NCBI GenBank assembly: GCA_902546975.1
Contig: CACCLU010000004.1
Span: forward strand, 25,134 to 89,133
DNA from: an uncultured Alphaproteobacteria bacterium
GTDB taxonomy: Bacteria > Pseudomonadota > Alphaproteobacteria > HIMB59
DNA length: 64,000 nucleotides
Reading direction: 5' to 3'
The notes beneath the pieces were generated by a model. The model did not search any database and was not told the origin of the DNA. It saw nothing but the letters and a program-made list of their open reading frames with translations. A program made the position numbers and the translations under genes. How positions within the stretch are numbered: the first letter of the stretch is position 1; each line of letters starts with the position of its first letter. Below are positions 9,085 through 19,590 of this stretch, piece by piece.

Positions 9085-10195
9085 TATTTTTAAGACAATT
9101 AAATTAATCTCAAGTCATCTTCCAAAAAATAGATTTTCATCAATTTTAAGTCAAAACTTAAATAATAATCATTTAATCAAATCTAATATAGTGATTAAGA
9201 AGAATATACCTCCTCAAAATCAATCATCAATGGATGGTATAGCAATTACAAATGTAGGAAAAAAATTTAAAATAGTTGGAAAATCAAAATTAAATATTTT
9301 TAATAAAATAAAGGTAAATTTAAATGAGTGTTTAATTGTAAAAACTGGGTCACTAATTCCTGATAATATAAAATATATAGTTCCCCAAGAGCAAATTTAT
9401 ATAAATAAAGGGAATGCTTATGTATTTAATTTTAATAAAAATAATAAATTTATCAGAAAAAAGGGACATATCTTCAAAAAAGGTAATAAAATAAACTTTC
9501 AAAATAAATATCTATCTTTTTATGAATTAAGCAGTATAAGAAGCCTTAAAAATCTAAAAGTCAAAATACTAAAACCATTAAAATTTAAAATTATTTCAAC
9601 AGGTAGCGAATTTACCAAAGATCATTTTATTCTCCCTACTAATGGTTATTATTTAAATAATTTTATAAAAAAGAATAATCATATTATTGATAAGAATATA
9701 CATATAAAAGACGATCAAAAATTTTTACTAAAAGAAATAAACAATTCTAAATCAGATATTACAGTTATTATTGGGGGCACAGGTAAAAGTAAAGATGATA
9801 TTAATTTTGAAAATTTTAATTTAATTATTGATGGTCTTGATTTAAAACCAGGTAGACCTTTTAAATTATTTATAAAGAAAAATAAAATTTATATGTTTTT
9901 TCCTGGAAACCCTTGTTCTTCCTTTGTATTGACCAATATAATAATTAAATCATTAATCGAGATTTATAATAATAGAAAATCGCAGATTAAATATGATTTA
10001 ATAGATATCAATAAAGTCAAATTTAATTTTAAAAGTTTGAAAAGGAAATCTTTTTTATTTGGCTTAAGAGATCAAAAAAGTATTAAAATATTTAATAATC
10101 AAGAAAGTTCTAATTTAAAAAATATATTGTATGCAAACTGTCTGATTTATTATGATAGAACTAATAAACTAAGGTTATATCAAATAAATGACTAA
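9077..10195 (+). CDS. moeA: molybdopterin molybdenumtransferase
   Basis: Inserts molybdate into adenylylated molybdopterin. 372 aa, slightly under the usual 390-410. The start is TTG, chosen from the strong Shine-Dalgarno upstream and the lack of an in-frame ATG. Motifs are IPPQNQSSMDGIAI (about residues 46-59), IISTGSEF, a glycine-rich GGTGKSKDD block where most MoeA proteins have GGVSVGxxD, PGRPFKL and FPGNPCSSF. The sequence is strongly shifted to Lys/Asn/Ile. It overlaps moaC by 8 nt and lexA by 8 nt. Together with moaC it implies that the organism makes a molybdoenzyme. Confidence 0.9.
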   Translation: MDDIFKTIKLISSHLPKNRFSSILSQNLNNNHLIKSNIVIKKNIPPQNQSSMDGIAITNVGKKFKIVGKSKLNIFNKIKVNLNECLIVKTGSLIPDNIKYIVPQEQIYINKGNAYVFNFNKNNKFIRKKGHIFKKGNKINFQNKYLSFYELSSIRSLKNLKVKILKPLKFKIISTGSEFTKDHFILPTNGYYLNNFIKKNNHIIDKNIHIKDDQKFLLKEINNSKSDITVIIGGTGKSKDDINFENFNLIIDGLDLKPGRPFKLFIKKNKIYMFFPGNPCSSFVLTNIIIKSLIEIYNNRKSQIKYDLIDINKVKFNFKSLKRKSFLFGLRDQKSIKIFNNQESSNLKNILYANCLIYYDRTNKLRLYQIND

Positions 10196-10766
10196 AAATG
10201 CCAAAAAGCTTTTAGATTTTTTGAGAAAATATATTGAGAAAAACAAAATATCTCCTAATTATGAGGAAATGAAAGAGCACATGGGTTTAAAGTCTAAATC
10301 TTCCATATTCCAGTATTTAGAATATTTAGAAGAACAAGGTCACATAAAAAAAGACAAATTAAAATCCAGGACTATTGAATTAAATAATTTAATTCCTTTT
10401 TATAATGCGATATCTGCGGGCAAACCTATAGATAGTTTGAGTCAACAAATAGAATATATTGATGTAAATAGTTTTATAAAAACAAATAAAAGGAACTGTG
10501 TCGCTTGTAAAGTAAGTGGTAATTCAATGGAGTCATATGGTATTTTTGAGGATGATATAATTATATTAGAGAAAGTTACAAATTATAGTTCAAATGATAT
10601 TCATGCTATTCAGATAGATGATAGTGAAATAACTCTAAAAAAAATTAAATTAATCAAAGATGAAATTGAAATATTTGGCGACCATAAAAATTTTTCATCA
10701 ATTAAATATAGAAAAGATAGGATTAAAATATTGGGTAAGATGATTAATTTAGTCAGAAAATATTAA
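10188..10766 (+). CDS. lexA: LexA repressor
   Basis: SOS-response repressor that self-cleaves when stimulated by RecA filaments. 192 aa. The N-terminal winged helix (1-66) has the LexA layout including SPNYEEMKEHMGLKSKSSI and a wing ending near TIEL. The C-terminal S24 domain keeps the cleavage site Ala77-Gly78, nucleophile Ser113 in GNSM and general base Lys151. The alphaproteobacterial pattern 'SKS-I' in the recognition helix is seen. It overlaps moeA by 8 nt and gltX by 1 nt, so it has no room for an adjacent operator of its own; control must come from within or above the trp-mo operon. Confidence 0.92.
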   Translation: MTKNAKKLLDFLRKYIEKNKISPNYEEMKEHMGLKSKSSIFQYLEYLEEQGHIKKDKLKSRTIELNNLIPFYNAISAGKPIDSLSQQIEYIDVNSFIKTNKRNCVACKVSGNSMESYGIFEDDIIILEKVTNYSSNDIHAIQIDDSEITLKKIKLIKDEIEIFGDHKNFSSIKYRKDRIKILGKMINLVRKY

Positions 10767-12001
10767 TGATAATCACTAGATTCGCACCCTCACCTACTGG
10801 AAATTTTCATATGGGAAGTTTAAGGACTGCAATTTACAATTTTTTATTTGCAAAAAAAAATAAAGGAAAATTTCTTTTAAGAATAGAAGACACAGATAAG
10901 GAAAGATCAAAAAAAATATATGAAGAAGAAATATTAAAAATATTTAATACATTTAAACTTCAATATGACAATCTTAGTTATCAATCTAAAAATTTAGGTA
11001 TTCATCAAGAATATTTAGAAAAACTGATGTCAAATGATATGGCGTATCGTTCAAAGGATGGTCCTTATAAGTTCAGAGTGAACAGAGATAATGAATTTTT
11101 TGAGTATGATGATTTAATATTAGGAAAAATTAAAGTACCATCTAATACTATAGAAGATTTTTCAATTGCAAGATCTGACAAAAGCCCAACTTTTATATTA
11201 TCAAACTTAGTTGACGATAATTTAGAGAATGTGACTAATGTCATTCGTGGAAACGATCATACTACTAATTCAATTAAACAAATTATGATGTCCGATGCTT
11301 TAAATTTTAAAGATATAAAATATGCACATATACCCCTAATACATGACATCAATGGCAAAAAATTATCAAAAAGAAATAATATAACCAACGTAAACGATTA
11401 TTTGAATGAAGGTTACCTCTCAGATTCAATATTTAATTTTATAATTAAATTAGGTAATAATTTCAATGATATTGAATATTTAGATATTGAAGATGCAATT
11501 GAAAATTTTAATTTATCTAAAACAGTTTTATCACCGGCTAAATTTGATATTGAAAAGTTAGATTTCATTAATCGTCATTATTTAAATAAATTATCTTTTA
11601 TAGAATTTAAAAATTTTTTAGAGAAGGACATAGAAAAAAAAGTATCTAATTTTAAGTTGGAACATGTTTACATAGATATATTAGAAAGATGTAATAAATT
11701 TACTGATATCAATATAGAAGTATCAAAACTATTGAATTTTTTTGAAAAAAAAATTGTCCTTGAAATTGATGAAAATGAAAAAGATTTAATTAAAAGAATT
11801 TATTCAATTATTAATAGTTTGCATGATAATGATAATGCTTTATTAATGCTTGAAAAAAATGACTTACCTCTTAAGAAAATAGGAAAGATTATTAGAAAAA
11901 TTACTGTAAATTTTGAGTCCAAAATACCAATTGAAAAAATTTTTTTATTCTTTGGTATTGAAAAAGTGAAAGAAAAGTTATTATTATACTTATATGATTG
12001 A
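10766..12001 (+). CDS. gltX: glutamyl-tRNA synthetase, compact form
   Basis: Charges tRNA with glutamate. 411 aa against the usual 460-490. Class I signatures are [13 protein letters not shown] (5-17) and KKLSKR (198-203), with RIEDTD (39-44), [15 protein letters not shown] and HIPLIHD. Between AYR (93-95) and YKFRV (101-105) only a few residues are left, whereas typical GluRS has a Cys-rich zinc-binding insert and linker here. The missing length is mostly explained by loss of that module. Alphaproteobacteria often carry two GluRS-like enzymes, one acting on tRNA-Gln; which one this is cannot be told. It overlaps gltA by 8 nt. Confidence 0.92.
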   Translation: MIITRFAPSPTGNFHMGSLRTAIYNFLFAKKNKGKFLLRIEDTDKERSKKIYEEEILKIFNTFKLQYDNLSYQSKNLGIHQEYLEKLMSNDMAYRSKDGPYKFRVNRDNEFFEYDDLILGKIKVPSNTIEDFSIARSDKSPTFILSNLVDDNLENVTNVIRGNDHTTNSIKQIMMSDALNFKDIKYAHIPLIHDINGKKLSKRNNITNVNDYLNEGYLSDSIFNFIIKLGNNFNDIEYLDIEDAIENFNLSKTVLSPAKFDIEKLDFINRHYLNKLSFIEFKNFLEKDIEKKVSNFKLEHVYIDILERCNKFTDINIEVSKLLNFFEKKIVLEIDENEKDLIKRIYSIINSLHDNDNALLMLEKNDLPLKKIGKIIRKITVNFESKIPIEKIFLFFGIEKVKEKLLLYLYD

Positions 12002-13349
12002 TGAAAAACGATTTAAATTAGTCGATACTAAAACCGGTAAAGAGTATGAGTTCGATGGGATTAAAGGGTCTATTGGGCCAGATGTAATTAACATATCATC
12101 ACTTTATAGGAAGACAGGTCTATTTACTTATGACCCTGGTTTTACATCAACTGCAGCTTGTAATTCTAAAATAACATACATTGATGGCGAAAAAGGTATT
12201 CTTCAATATAGAGGTTATCCTATTGAGGAACTTGCAAATAATAGTTCTCATCTAGAAGTTTGTTACTTACTTATGCATGGTGAGTTGCCATCAGAGAGTG
12301 ATAAAAATGAATTTGAAGAAATAATTAAAAACCACACATTACTAAATGAACAAATAATTCAATTTTATAGGGGTTTCAGAAGAGATGCACACCCTATGGC
12401 CATGATGATTGGAATTGTTGGAGCTTTGTCGTCATTTTATCATGACTCTTTAAATATTGAAGATCCTGAGCATAGAATGATTGCTTCACATAGAATTTTA
12501 GCAAAGATGCCAACAATTGCTGCAATGGCTTATAAATACTCTGTGGGTCAACCTTTTGTTTATCCTGTTAACAAACTTAATTACGCAGATAATTTTTTAC
12601 ATATGTGCTTCGCAACACCAACAAAGGAATATGAAATAAATCCACTCTTTTCAAAAATAATGGATCAAATCTTCATTCTTCATGCTGATCACGAACAAAA
12701 TGCTTCAACGTCAACTGTAAGAACTGCTGGCTCATCTCTGGCAAACCCATATGCTTGCTTATCAGCTGGTATTTCATCACTTTGGGGGAAATCTCACGGT
12801 GGTGCAAACGAAGCTGTAATAGATATGATTGATGAAATAGTTTTAAATGATTTAAAACCTAAAGTCTTTATAGAAGAAGTTAAAAATAAAAAAAATAAAA
12901 TAAGATTGATGGGTTTTGGACATAGAGTGTATAAAAGTTATGACCCAAGAGCTAAAGTTTTAAAGAAAAGCACAGAAGATTTATTTAAGGATTTAAAAAT
13001 TAAATCAAAAGAACTTGAAATAGCTAAAGAAATTGAAGAATTAGCTTTAAATGACTCTTATTTTAAAGAAAAAAATTTATATCCAAATGTTGATTTTTAC
13101 TCAGGAATTCTTTTAAAAGCACTAAATATTCCTACTTCAATGTTTACACCAATTTTTGCAGTTGGAAGAACAGTAGGCTGGCTGTCACAATGGAAAGAAA
13201 TGATAGAAGACAAAGAATTTAAAATAACTAGACCCAGACAATTATTTACCGGAGATAAAGATAAGTCCTATAAAAAAGTCCCTGATAGAGAGAAAAAATC
13301 AATATTTAATTTATTATGGCTTAAGAAAACTTTTCTAAATAATCAGTAA
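11994..13349 (+). CDS. gltA: citrate synthase
   Basis: Condenses oxaloacetate and acetyl-CoA; entry step of the TCA cycle. 451 aa, type II (hexameric-type) length with the N-terminal small beta domain. Catalytic residues are visible in SHGGANEAV (His), GFGHRVYK (His) and NVDFYSG (Asp). [13 protein letters not shown] and [13 protein letters not shown] are typical. The gltX-gltA order and the downstream convergent lpx block are alphaproteobacterial. Its last 29 nt overlap the 3' end of lpxB on the other strand. Confidence 0.97.
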   Translation: MIDEKRFKLVDTKTGKEYEFDGIKGSIGPDVINISSLYRKTGLFTYDPGFTSTAACNSKITYIDGEKGILQYRGYPIEELANNSSHLEVCYLLMHGELPSESDKNEFEEIIKNHTLLNEQIIQFYRGFRRDAHPMAMMIGIVGALSSFYHDSLNIEDPEHRMIASHRILAKMPTIAAMAYKYSVGQPFVYPVNKLNYADNFLHMCFATPTKEYEINPLFSKIMDQIFILHADHEQNASTSTVRTAGSSLANPYACLSAGISSLWGKSHGGANEAVIDMIDEIVLNDLKPKVFIEEVKNKKNKIRLMGFGHRVYKSYDPRAKVLKKSTEDLFKDLKIKSKELEIAKEIEELALNDSYFKEKNLYPNVDFYSGILLKALNIPTSMFTPIFAVGRTVGWLSQWKEMIEDKEFKITRPRQLFTGDKDKSYKKVPDREKKSIFNLLWLKKTFLNNQ

Positions 13350-14406
13350 TTATACTTGAACGAAAGTTTTCAAAATTGCTACTTTTAATCCCATCAAACA
13401 TATTTTTTCTATAATTATAAAGTTTATCTTTATTTAATTTTAAATTTGTAAAAAAATTCGACAAGTTAGTGACTGTAAAATCATTTTGTATAAACTCTTT
13501 TACAATTTCTTTTTTATTGAAAATATTCACTAATGATAAATATTTAGATCTTACAAACAATTTAAAGATAAAATAATTTATAATATTTGCTTTATAAAAT
13601 ATTATGTGTGGTATATTTGAAAAACATAGTTCCAAATGAACAGTCCCAGAACAAGCAAAAGCAAAGTCTAGTTTAGATATTTTTTTATAATAAAAATTAT
13701 CATTCAAATGTATTTGTATATTAGAATTGTCTTTAAAGTAGTTTTTTATAAATTCATGATATTCATTTGTAACAAAAAAATTAAAAACAAGATCTTTATA
13801 ATTATTAAGATTTAAAAGTAATTTCTTAATTATAGGAATATTTTTAAGTATTTCTTGTTTTCTACTACCTAAAAATATACCAATATTATAGATATCAATG
13901 TAATCACTAGAATAGTAGGTTTTGTTCTTTAAAGGATGTCCGATATACTCATAGATATCTGAGTTGTAATATTTTTTTTCAATACTAAATATTGAAAAAA
14001 TCTTATCAAAATTTCTATTAATAAAGTTTGCTTTACTTGACTTCCAGATAAAAACTGATGGGCCTACAATTTGACAATATTTTATTTTATTTGATTTGAA
14101 TTTTTGAATATAAAATTTTGAAAAATCAAATGAATCTACAAAGAAAATATGAGTAAATAAATATATATCAACAATTTCTTTAATTTTAATTCTGAGATTA
14201 AAAAGATATTTTAAATTACGAACAATATCTACAAATCCCATAATAGGGTTAATTTTTATATTTGTTAAATCATTAAATTCTAGAAAGTCATCATCCATAC
14301 CAAAAGTAAATATTTGATTTTTATTAATTTTAAAAAAATTATCATCAAGTATTGATTTAACAATTTGTCTTCCAGATTGTTCAAGTGTTATAAATAAAAT
14401 CTTCAT
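13321..14406 (-). CDS. lpxB: lipid-A-disaccharide synthase
   Basis: Glycosyltransferase joining UDP-diacylglucosamine and lipid X to the lipid A disaccharide; peripheral on the inner membrane. 361 aa (E. coli 382). Recognisable pieces are a VDSFDFSK segment matching the GIDAPDF region with its key Asp, [26 protein letters not shown] with the sugar-phosphate Arg, and [10 protein letters not shown]. The N terminus is diverged: most LpxB have GExSGD, here it reads TLEQSGRQ. It ends the long bam-lpx operon and its tail overlaps gltA. Confidence 0.88.
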   Translation of the reverse strand: MKILFITLEQSGRQIVKSILDDNFFKINKNQIFTFGMDDDFLEFNDLTNIKINPIMGFVDIVRNLKYLFNLRIKIKEIVDIYLFTHIFFVDSFDFSKFYIQKFKSNKIKYCQIVGPSVFIWKSSKANFINRNFDKIFSIFSIEKKYYNSDIYEYIGHPLKNKTYYSSDYIDIYNIGIFLGSRKQEILKNIPIIKKLLLNLNNYKDLVFNFFVTNEYHEFIKNYFKDNSNIQIHLNDNFYYKKISKLDFAFACSGTVHLELCFSNIPHIIFYKANIINYFIFKLFVRSKYLSLVNIFNKKEIVKEFIQNDFTVTNLSNFFTNLKLNKDKLYNYRKNMFDGIKSSNFENFRSSIITDYLEKFS

Positions 14407-14407
14407 C

Positions 14408-15232
14408 TTATAAAATAATTAGAGAAATATTGTTAGATCGCATTTTTTTCAAAAAAGTATCTTTTTCCGAAATTAAAATATTATTATTGAATAAACAAAT
14501 TACACGAAATTTATATTTAATAAGTAACTTAAGTGTTTCCATGCCTATTATAGGAAAATCAATTTCATCTATTTGATTTGATTTTTTAGATTTCACAAAA
14601 ATTAAGTTATTAAATTTAGGATTAATTTTACCTATTTTATTAATCATATCGTTTGTACCGAATATATCCTCCATAGCTATAACTCTATCACCATTTAAAA
14701 TAAAGGATTGCGCTATATTCATTGAGAATATTTTTTTTATAAAGCCTTTTTTAATTTTTAATTTACTAATAATTTTTTTATTTTCATTGTGAAAGAACTC
14801 ATCTTGATAAGAAACTAGCATTTTTTTTAATATTTTTTTTTGAGAGAGGAGTGTTAGTTTATTAATGGATAAATATCTTTTTAAAATTTTAGATTGATCG
14901 TTAATATTTTTTAGGAATATATCCTTTGATATTAAAAGCTTAGATTTTATTGATAAATTAATCTTATCGATGGATGGAAGTTCAACATAGCCAATAATCA
15001 TAATTTTTTTTAGATTTTTAGACCTGATAAATGTTGTAATTTTTTCTAAATCTTTAATTTTGAAAGACTTACACTTATCTCTAAATTTTTTTTTTATAAG
15101 ATTATTTTCATTAATTAAAACAATTTGATTTAATAAGTTTTTATTATTTAAATAATTTGCAACCTCATAGACAAATAAACCTGATCCAGCTATAAGGCAG
15201 ATATCATTTTTGGATGTGGCCAAGTTTTTCAT
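14408..15232 (-). CDS. lpxI: UDP-2,3-diacylglucosamine pyrophosphatase LpxI
   Basis: Hydrolyses UDP-2,3-diacylglucosamine to lipid X, the step done by LpxH in enterobacteria. LpxI (DUF1009 family) is the alphaproteobacterial substitute. 274 aa. Family features are the N-terminal IAGSGLFVYEVANYL segment, GDRVIAMEDIFGTNDMI in the C-terminal domain, and DFPIIGMETL near the end. ATG 15232 lies 29 nt inside lpxA; later TTG starts are possible but would cut into the IAGSG strand only slightly. It sits between lpxA and lpxB as expected for the pathway. Confidence 0.88.
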   Translation of the reverse strand: MKNLATSKNDICLIAGSGLFVYEVANYLNNKNLLNQIVLINENNLIKKKFRDKCKSFKIKDLEKITTFIRSKNLKKIMIIGYVELPSIDKINLSIKSKLLISKDIFLKNINDQSKILKRYLSINKLTLLSQKKILKKMLVSYQDEFFHNENKKIISKLKIKKGFIKKIFSMNIAQSFILNGDRVIAMEDIFGTNDMINKIGKINPKFNNLIFVKSKKSNQIDEIDFPIIGMETLKLLIKYKFRVICLFNNNILISEKDTFLKKMRSNNISLIIL

Positions 15233-15962
15233 TCAAAATTGATTTATATTCATGAAAAATACACTCTACTTTATCATTAGTTGAAAGGTTTATTTTTTTA
15301 TTAATAAAACTCTCATGAATTGAAGTGATTTTATTTATTTCATCTTTATTGAAATTATTTCTTCTTATTCCAACTAAATTTAAACCTCTTAATTTTGCTC
15401 TATTTCCAATAGCCAAACTAAATGGTAATACGTTTTTATCTATCCCGCTCATACCACCAATCATTGAATAAGAGCCTATTGTTACAAATTGTATAACCGC
15501 GGATAATCCACCTATGACAACATTATCTAATATATTTACATGTCCACCAAGTGTGACTTGGTTTACGAATATGTTATTGTTATTTATTTTACAATCGTGA
15601 GCGATATGAACACCTGTCATAAAAAGATTATTATCTTTTATACTAGTAATCATTCCTCCATCTTTAGTTCCTTTGCTAATTGTGACATTTTCTCTAAATG
15701 TATTTGAATTTCCAATTTCTAAAAAACTATCTTCACCAGAGAATTTCAAATCTTGTGGGTCACATCCTATATTTGAGAAAGGATAGAAAATATTATTTTT
15801 GCCAATAGTGGTATTACCAGTTATAGATACATGAGATTTTAATTCTGTACCATCACCAATAGAAATATTTCCTTCTATATTACAGTATGGACCAATTTTA
15901 ACTTTTTCGCCTATTAGAACTGAATCACTTATTGTGCTACTTGGATGTATCAGGGACGTCAT
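15204..15962 (-). CDS. lpxA: UDP-N-acetylglucosamine acyltransferase
   Basis: First step of lipid A synthesis: adds 3-hydroxyacyl to UDP-GlcNAc. 252 aa. The N-terminal two thirds is a left-handed beta helix made of hexapeptide repeats (for example IGEKVKIG, IGDGTELK, IGKNNI). The catalytic His is in VHIAHDC (His122), and the C-terminal helical part begins near NRAKLRGLNLVGIRR. It overlaps fabZ by 26 nt and lpxI by 29 nt. Confidence 0.96.
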   Translation of the reverse strand: MTSLIHPSSTISDSVLIGEKVKIGPYCNIEGNISIGDGTELKSHVSITGNTTIGKNNIFYPFSNIGCDPQDLKFSGEDSFLEIGNSNTFRENVTISKGTKDGGMITSIKDNNLFMTGVHIAHDCKINNNNIFVNQVTLGGHVNILDNVVIGGLSAVIQFVTIGSYSMIGGMSGIDKNVLPFSLAIGNRAKLRGLNLVGIRRNNFNKDEINKITSIHESFINKKINLSTNDKVECIFHEYKSILNEKLGHIQK

Positions 15963-16383
15963 GTATCATCGCTGAAAATATACATTGTGCATGTATAACA
16001 TCATTTACAAGGCATTTGCCTTCAAATTTGTAAACATTTTTAACTTTATTCAAGCGACTTACCTTTAAATTTAAAACATCGCCAGGCACTATAGGTTTTC
16101 TAAATTTACATTTATCAATAGTCATAAAAGAAACACCAGGGTTTTTCATTGAGTCTTTGAGCTTCATTGCAACTGTAAAACATGCAGCCTGAACTATTGC
16201 TTCAATAACTAAAACACCTGGCATAAGTGGTCTTCCTGGAAAATGACCTTGAAAAAAAGGCTCATTAATTGTTACACATTTAATTGCGTGTGCAGAAATA
16301 TCTGGCTCAAATTCAATAATTTTATCAATAAGTAGGAAAGGGTACCTATGAGGTAATATTTTTTGAATTTCATTAATGTCCAT
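15937..16383 (-). CDS. fabZ: 3-hydroxyacyl-[acyl-carrier-protein] dehydratase
   Basis: Dehydrates 3-hydroxyacyl-ACP in fatty acid synthesis and competes with LpxA/LpxD for the same substrate. 148 aa hot-dog fold. It has [12 protein letters not shown] (9-20) and [22 protein letters not shown] (41-62) with catalytic His47 and Glu61. The lpxD-fabZ-lpxA order is universal in proteobacteria and balances phospholipid against lipid A. It overlaps lpxD by 11 nt. Confidence 0.97.
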   Translation of the reverse strand: MDINEIQKILPHRYPFLLIDKIIEFEPDISAHAIKCVTINEPFFQGHFPGRPLMPGVLVIEAIVQAACFTVAMKLKDSMKNPGVSFMTIDKCKFRKPIVPGDVLNLKVSRLNKVKNVYKFEGKCLVNDVIHAQCIFSAMIHDVPDTSK

Positions 16384-17347
16384 ATTTTCTCTGCCTAATT
16401 ACACTCTTTTTCCATTCTTTCATATCAATTGCAGGAAAACCAGCAACTACTGAATTATCTTTTATATTTTTTGTAACACCACTTTTAGCTGCAATAATCA
16501 CATTTTGACCAATTGATATATGTCCTGCAAATCCTACTTGCCCTCCAATGGTAACATTATCTCCTATTTTGACACTTCCAGATATACCTGTTTGTGCTGC
16601 TATACATGCATTTTTACCTATAAGAACGTTATGGGCTATATGCACCATATTATCAATCATTGAATTTTTACCTATATATGTAAAGTCTATTTTTCCTCTA
16701 TCAATGGTACATGAAGCTCCAATATGAACATTATCATCAATAATTGTTATTCCTAATTGTGGGTTTAAATTTGATGATCCTCTTTTTTTGAAATCAAAAC
16801 CAAAGCCTGAGGTACCAATAGATGTGTTATCACAGACAATAACATTATTTCCAAGTAGTGAATTTTTTATAACAACATTATTTTTAATAATTGTATTTTT
16901 TCCAATTTCTACACCTCTAGAAATTATACAATTTTTGCCAATTTCAGCAGATTTGTTAATTTTTGAAAATTTTGAGATAAAAGAGCCATTGGAGTATTCA
17001 TATTCATCTATAAAATCTAATTGGTCTTCATGAAAAAATATTTGATTGCAGATTATATTATAAGAATGATTTAAATTTTTTATAATTGTAATATTTTTGT
17101 AATATTTTTTATTCTCTTCAATATTTGTAATAATATGAATATTCTTTTTATTAATATCTGATATTTTTAAGTTAGTTTCCAAAAATAAAAGAGAATTATC
17201 TCTAAGACAAGATAAGGAAGAAATTTCTTTAATTTCAAAATTTTTCGTATAATTGTTATATAAGATCTCATTTTTTAATAATTCAGCCAATTTTTTTAAA
17301 TCATATTTATTTTTATATGGAAAAAAATTTGATCTAATAAAGTTCAT
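16373..17347 (-). CDS. lpxD: UDP-3-O-(3-hydroxyacyl)glucosamine N-acyltransferase
   Basis: Adds the second, N-linked acyl chain in lipid A synthesis. 324 aa. A diverged N-terminal uridine-binding domain (1-120) precedes a hexapeptide-repeat beta helix. Diagnostic parts are [31 protein letters not shown] (catalytic His near 236/239), [14 protein letters not shown] and VVAGFPA at the trimer end. The N-terminal domain is Asn/Lys-rich and hard to align by eye, as expected for this genome. Confidence 0.95.
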   Translation of the reverse strand: MNFIRSNFFPYKNKYDLKKLAELLKNEILYNNYTKNFEIKEISSLSCLRDNSLLFLETNLKISDINKKNIHIITNIEENKKYYKNITIIKNLNHSYNIICNQIFFHEDQLDFIDEYEYSNGSFISKFSKINKSAEIGKNCIISRGVEIGKNTIIKNNVVIKNSLLGNNVIVCDNTSIGTSGFGFDFKKRGSSNLNPQLGITIIDDNVHIGASCTIDRGKIDFTYIGKNSMIDNMVHIAHNVLIGKNACIAAQTGISGSVKIGDNVTIGGQVGFAGHISIGQNVIIAAKSGVTKNIKDNSVVAGFPAIDMKEWKKSVIRQRKYGH

Positions 17348-17358
17348 TATTTAAATTT

Positions 17359-19590
17359 TCAAAATGAAGTGCCAATAGAAAAATTAAAAGATCTAGTTTT
17401 ATCAGAATTGTTTTTCTCAATTGGTTCAGCATAAGAGAAGGATAAAGGTCCTATTGGTGTAATAAAATCTAATGAGGTTCCCAGTGAAGCTCTTAAATCT
17501 ATATCTGACGAGCTAGTATAGTCGCTATTCCAAATAGAACCAGTCGTGAGAAAAAACTTTATATTGATGTTGTCTTTTTCATCAAAAATAAATGAGCTGC
17601 CATATCCAATAGTTGATGTAAAATATTCGTTACCACCTAAATAAACATTACCGTCGTATGGACCAATTCCTTTATAATCAAAACCTTTAAAATTTAATCC
17701 TCCCAGGCCAAAAGCATCTATAGTTTTTAATTTTGAATTAAAAGACTCTGCATAACCATAATTATTATTCAAAAATATATAATTCTCAGATTTCGGTAAT
17801 TTAAGATAATTATTATTTGTTATAGATATTTTATAAAATGCATTATCTGAAATATTCTCTGGAGATATAGTAAAATTGATTCTATTCAATTGGCCATTAG
17901 TGGGATAAAAATAATTATTTGTAGTATTATGGTTTATAGAAAAATTTAATTTATAATTATCAAAATTTCCAATGTTGTCATTGATAGAGGCTGATGTATT
18001 GTTTATTGCAGAGTGTCCTTTAAAAGCTTGGTAACTAAGACCAGCACCGTAACTTAATTTTTCATTTTGCTTGAAGTTTATATTATAACCTATTCCTCTA
18101 GTTGATGCTTTATAACCAAATGAACTCGTATAGTCATTATCTAGATTGAAAATAGTATATGTATTAGTTAGATCCGGATTTAAAATTGGATACTGTTTAA
18201 AATTTAAAGAAAACTTCAAGTCCTCAGAATTAACAGAAAAATTTGAATTAATACTATTTCCAGACCCAAAAATATTTTTATCTTCTATTCCAAAATTTAC
18301 ACCTGCTCCAGTATCAGCATTAAAAGTTCCAGCTAAAAGAATATTACCAGTTTTGGTTTCTTCATCTACATCTAGAGTTATATCTACAAGTTGATTATTT
18401 ATGTTTGTAGATGTATTTATATCTTTTATATAAGGATACCTTTTAAGATTTTTAATAGATTTCTCCAAAAGAAAATTGTTAAAATATTCACCTGGTTCAA
18501 TAGATAATTTTGATCTGATTGTTTGATTTTTTGTAATTGAGTTACCACTAATATTGATTTTATTTACAACTATTGGGTCTTTTTTAATTGTCTCGAAGGT
18601 AAGGTTAAAATCTTTATCGTTATCATTGATAAAGCTATCAATATATATGTTGTGAATATTGTTTGAGACCAAATTTGTATTATACAAATCAAGATATTCG
18701 TCAATTAATGACTTACTGTAATAATTATTATTATTTTTTAGTTTTTTAGTAAATTCTGATGAGAGCTTATTTAATATTTCAGCCGTATCATCTTCGTATT
18801 TAAAATCAACATTTTGAATTTTAATCCTTTTACCTTCTTTTATAAAAAAATAGAGTATATTGTTATTCAAGGATGACTTTTCAAGTACATATGAAACTTT
18901 TACATCTGTAAAGCCGTCATCTCTATAGAGAGAAATTATTTTATTTTTATCAAATTCAAAAGTAGAAAAATTTAAATTACTCCCTGATTTGAATAAGTTA
19001 TAAAATTTAATACTTTGAGAGTTAATTATTGAACTTAAATAATTATTTGAGTAAAAGTTATTACCGATAAATTTAATAATATTAATTTTTTGTTGTTCAT
19101 TTTCTTCAACCTTATATAAGAGATTTACTCTATCTAGCGAATATTTTTCAACTTTAGCGATTACAGAAACGTCTTTAAAGCCTTTTGATTTATAAATATT
19201 TTTTATTATTTTAATATCATTCTGAATATTATTTTTAGTTAAAAAACTATTATTTTTTGAACGTAAATTTTGGATGATTAAGTCATCTCTTACCCAAACA
19301 TTATTATTTATGTATATATTTTCTATAATATCGCCTTCAATAATTGTTAAAGTAAAATGATTATCAATCTCCTTATAAGAAATCTCATAAATTAAATCAG
19401 ATGAAGATAATTCTTTTAATATTTTATTGATATCATTAGCTTCTAAATTTTCGCTATAAATGTCTACAGAAGTGATGGATTGTATATCATCCATAGAAAA
19501 TTTTGATAAACCCTCAAAAATAACAGACTTTGAAAATAAATTTTGTGATATAAAATAAAAAAAAATTATTAGAAAAAAATTTTTAAACAT
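17359..19590 (-). CDS. bamA: outer-membrane protein assembly factor BamA
   Basis: Central Omp85 protein that inserts beta barrels into the outer membrane. 743 aa. A Sec signal peptide covers about residues 1-20 (ending LFSKS). Repeated POTRA-like units fill about 21-400 (e.g. IKFIGNNFYSN, INISGNSITKNQTIRSKL). The C-terminal barrel ends in phenylalanine (SIGTSF), the Omp signal. DLRASLGTSLDFITPIGPLSFSY is the conserved final-strand region. Order dxr-bamA-lpxD-fabZ-lpxA is typical, but the usual alphaproteobacterial neighbour rseP (between dxr and bamA) is missing here; dxr overlaps bamA directly by 8 nt. Confidence 0.95.
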   Translation of the reverse strand: MFKNFFLIIFFYFISQNLFSKSVIFEGLSKFSMDDIQSITSVDIYSENLEANDINKILKELSSSDLIYEISYKEIDNHFTLTIIEGDIIENIYINNNVWVRDDLIIQNLRSKNNSFLTKNNIQNDIKIIKNIYKSKGFKDVSVIAKVEKYSLDRVNLLYKVEENEQQKINIIKFIGNNFYSNNYLSSIINSQSIKFYNLFKSGSNLNFSTFEFDKNKIISLYRDDGFTDVKVSYVLEKSSLNNNILYFFIKEGKRIKIQNVDFKYEDDTAEILNKLSSEFTKKLKNNNNYYSKSLIDEYLDLYNTNLVSNNIHNIYIDSFINDNDKDFNLTFETIKKDPIVVNKINISGNSITKNQTIRSKLSIEPGEYFNNFLLEKSIKNLKRYPYIKDINTSTNINNQLVDITLDVDEETKTGNILLAGTFNADTGAGVNFGIEDKNIFGSGNSINSNFSVNSEDLKFSLNFKQYPILNPDLTNTYTIFNLDNDYTSSFGYKASTRGIGYNINFKQNEKLSYGAGLSYQAFKGHSAINNTSASINDNIGNFDNYKLNFSINHNTTNNYFYPTNGQLNRINFTISPENISDNAFYKISITNNNYLKLPKSENYIFLNNNYGYAESFNSKLKTIDAFGLGGLNFKGFDYKGIGPYDGNVYLGGNEYFTSTIGYGSSFIFDEKDNINIKFFLTTGSIWNSDYTSSSDIDLRASLGTSLDFITPIGPLSFSYAEPIEKNNSDKTRSFNFSIGTSF

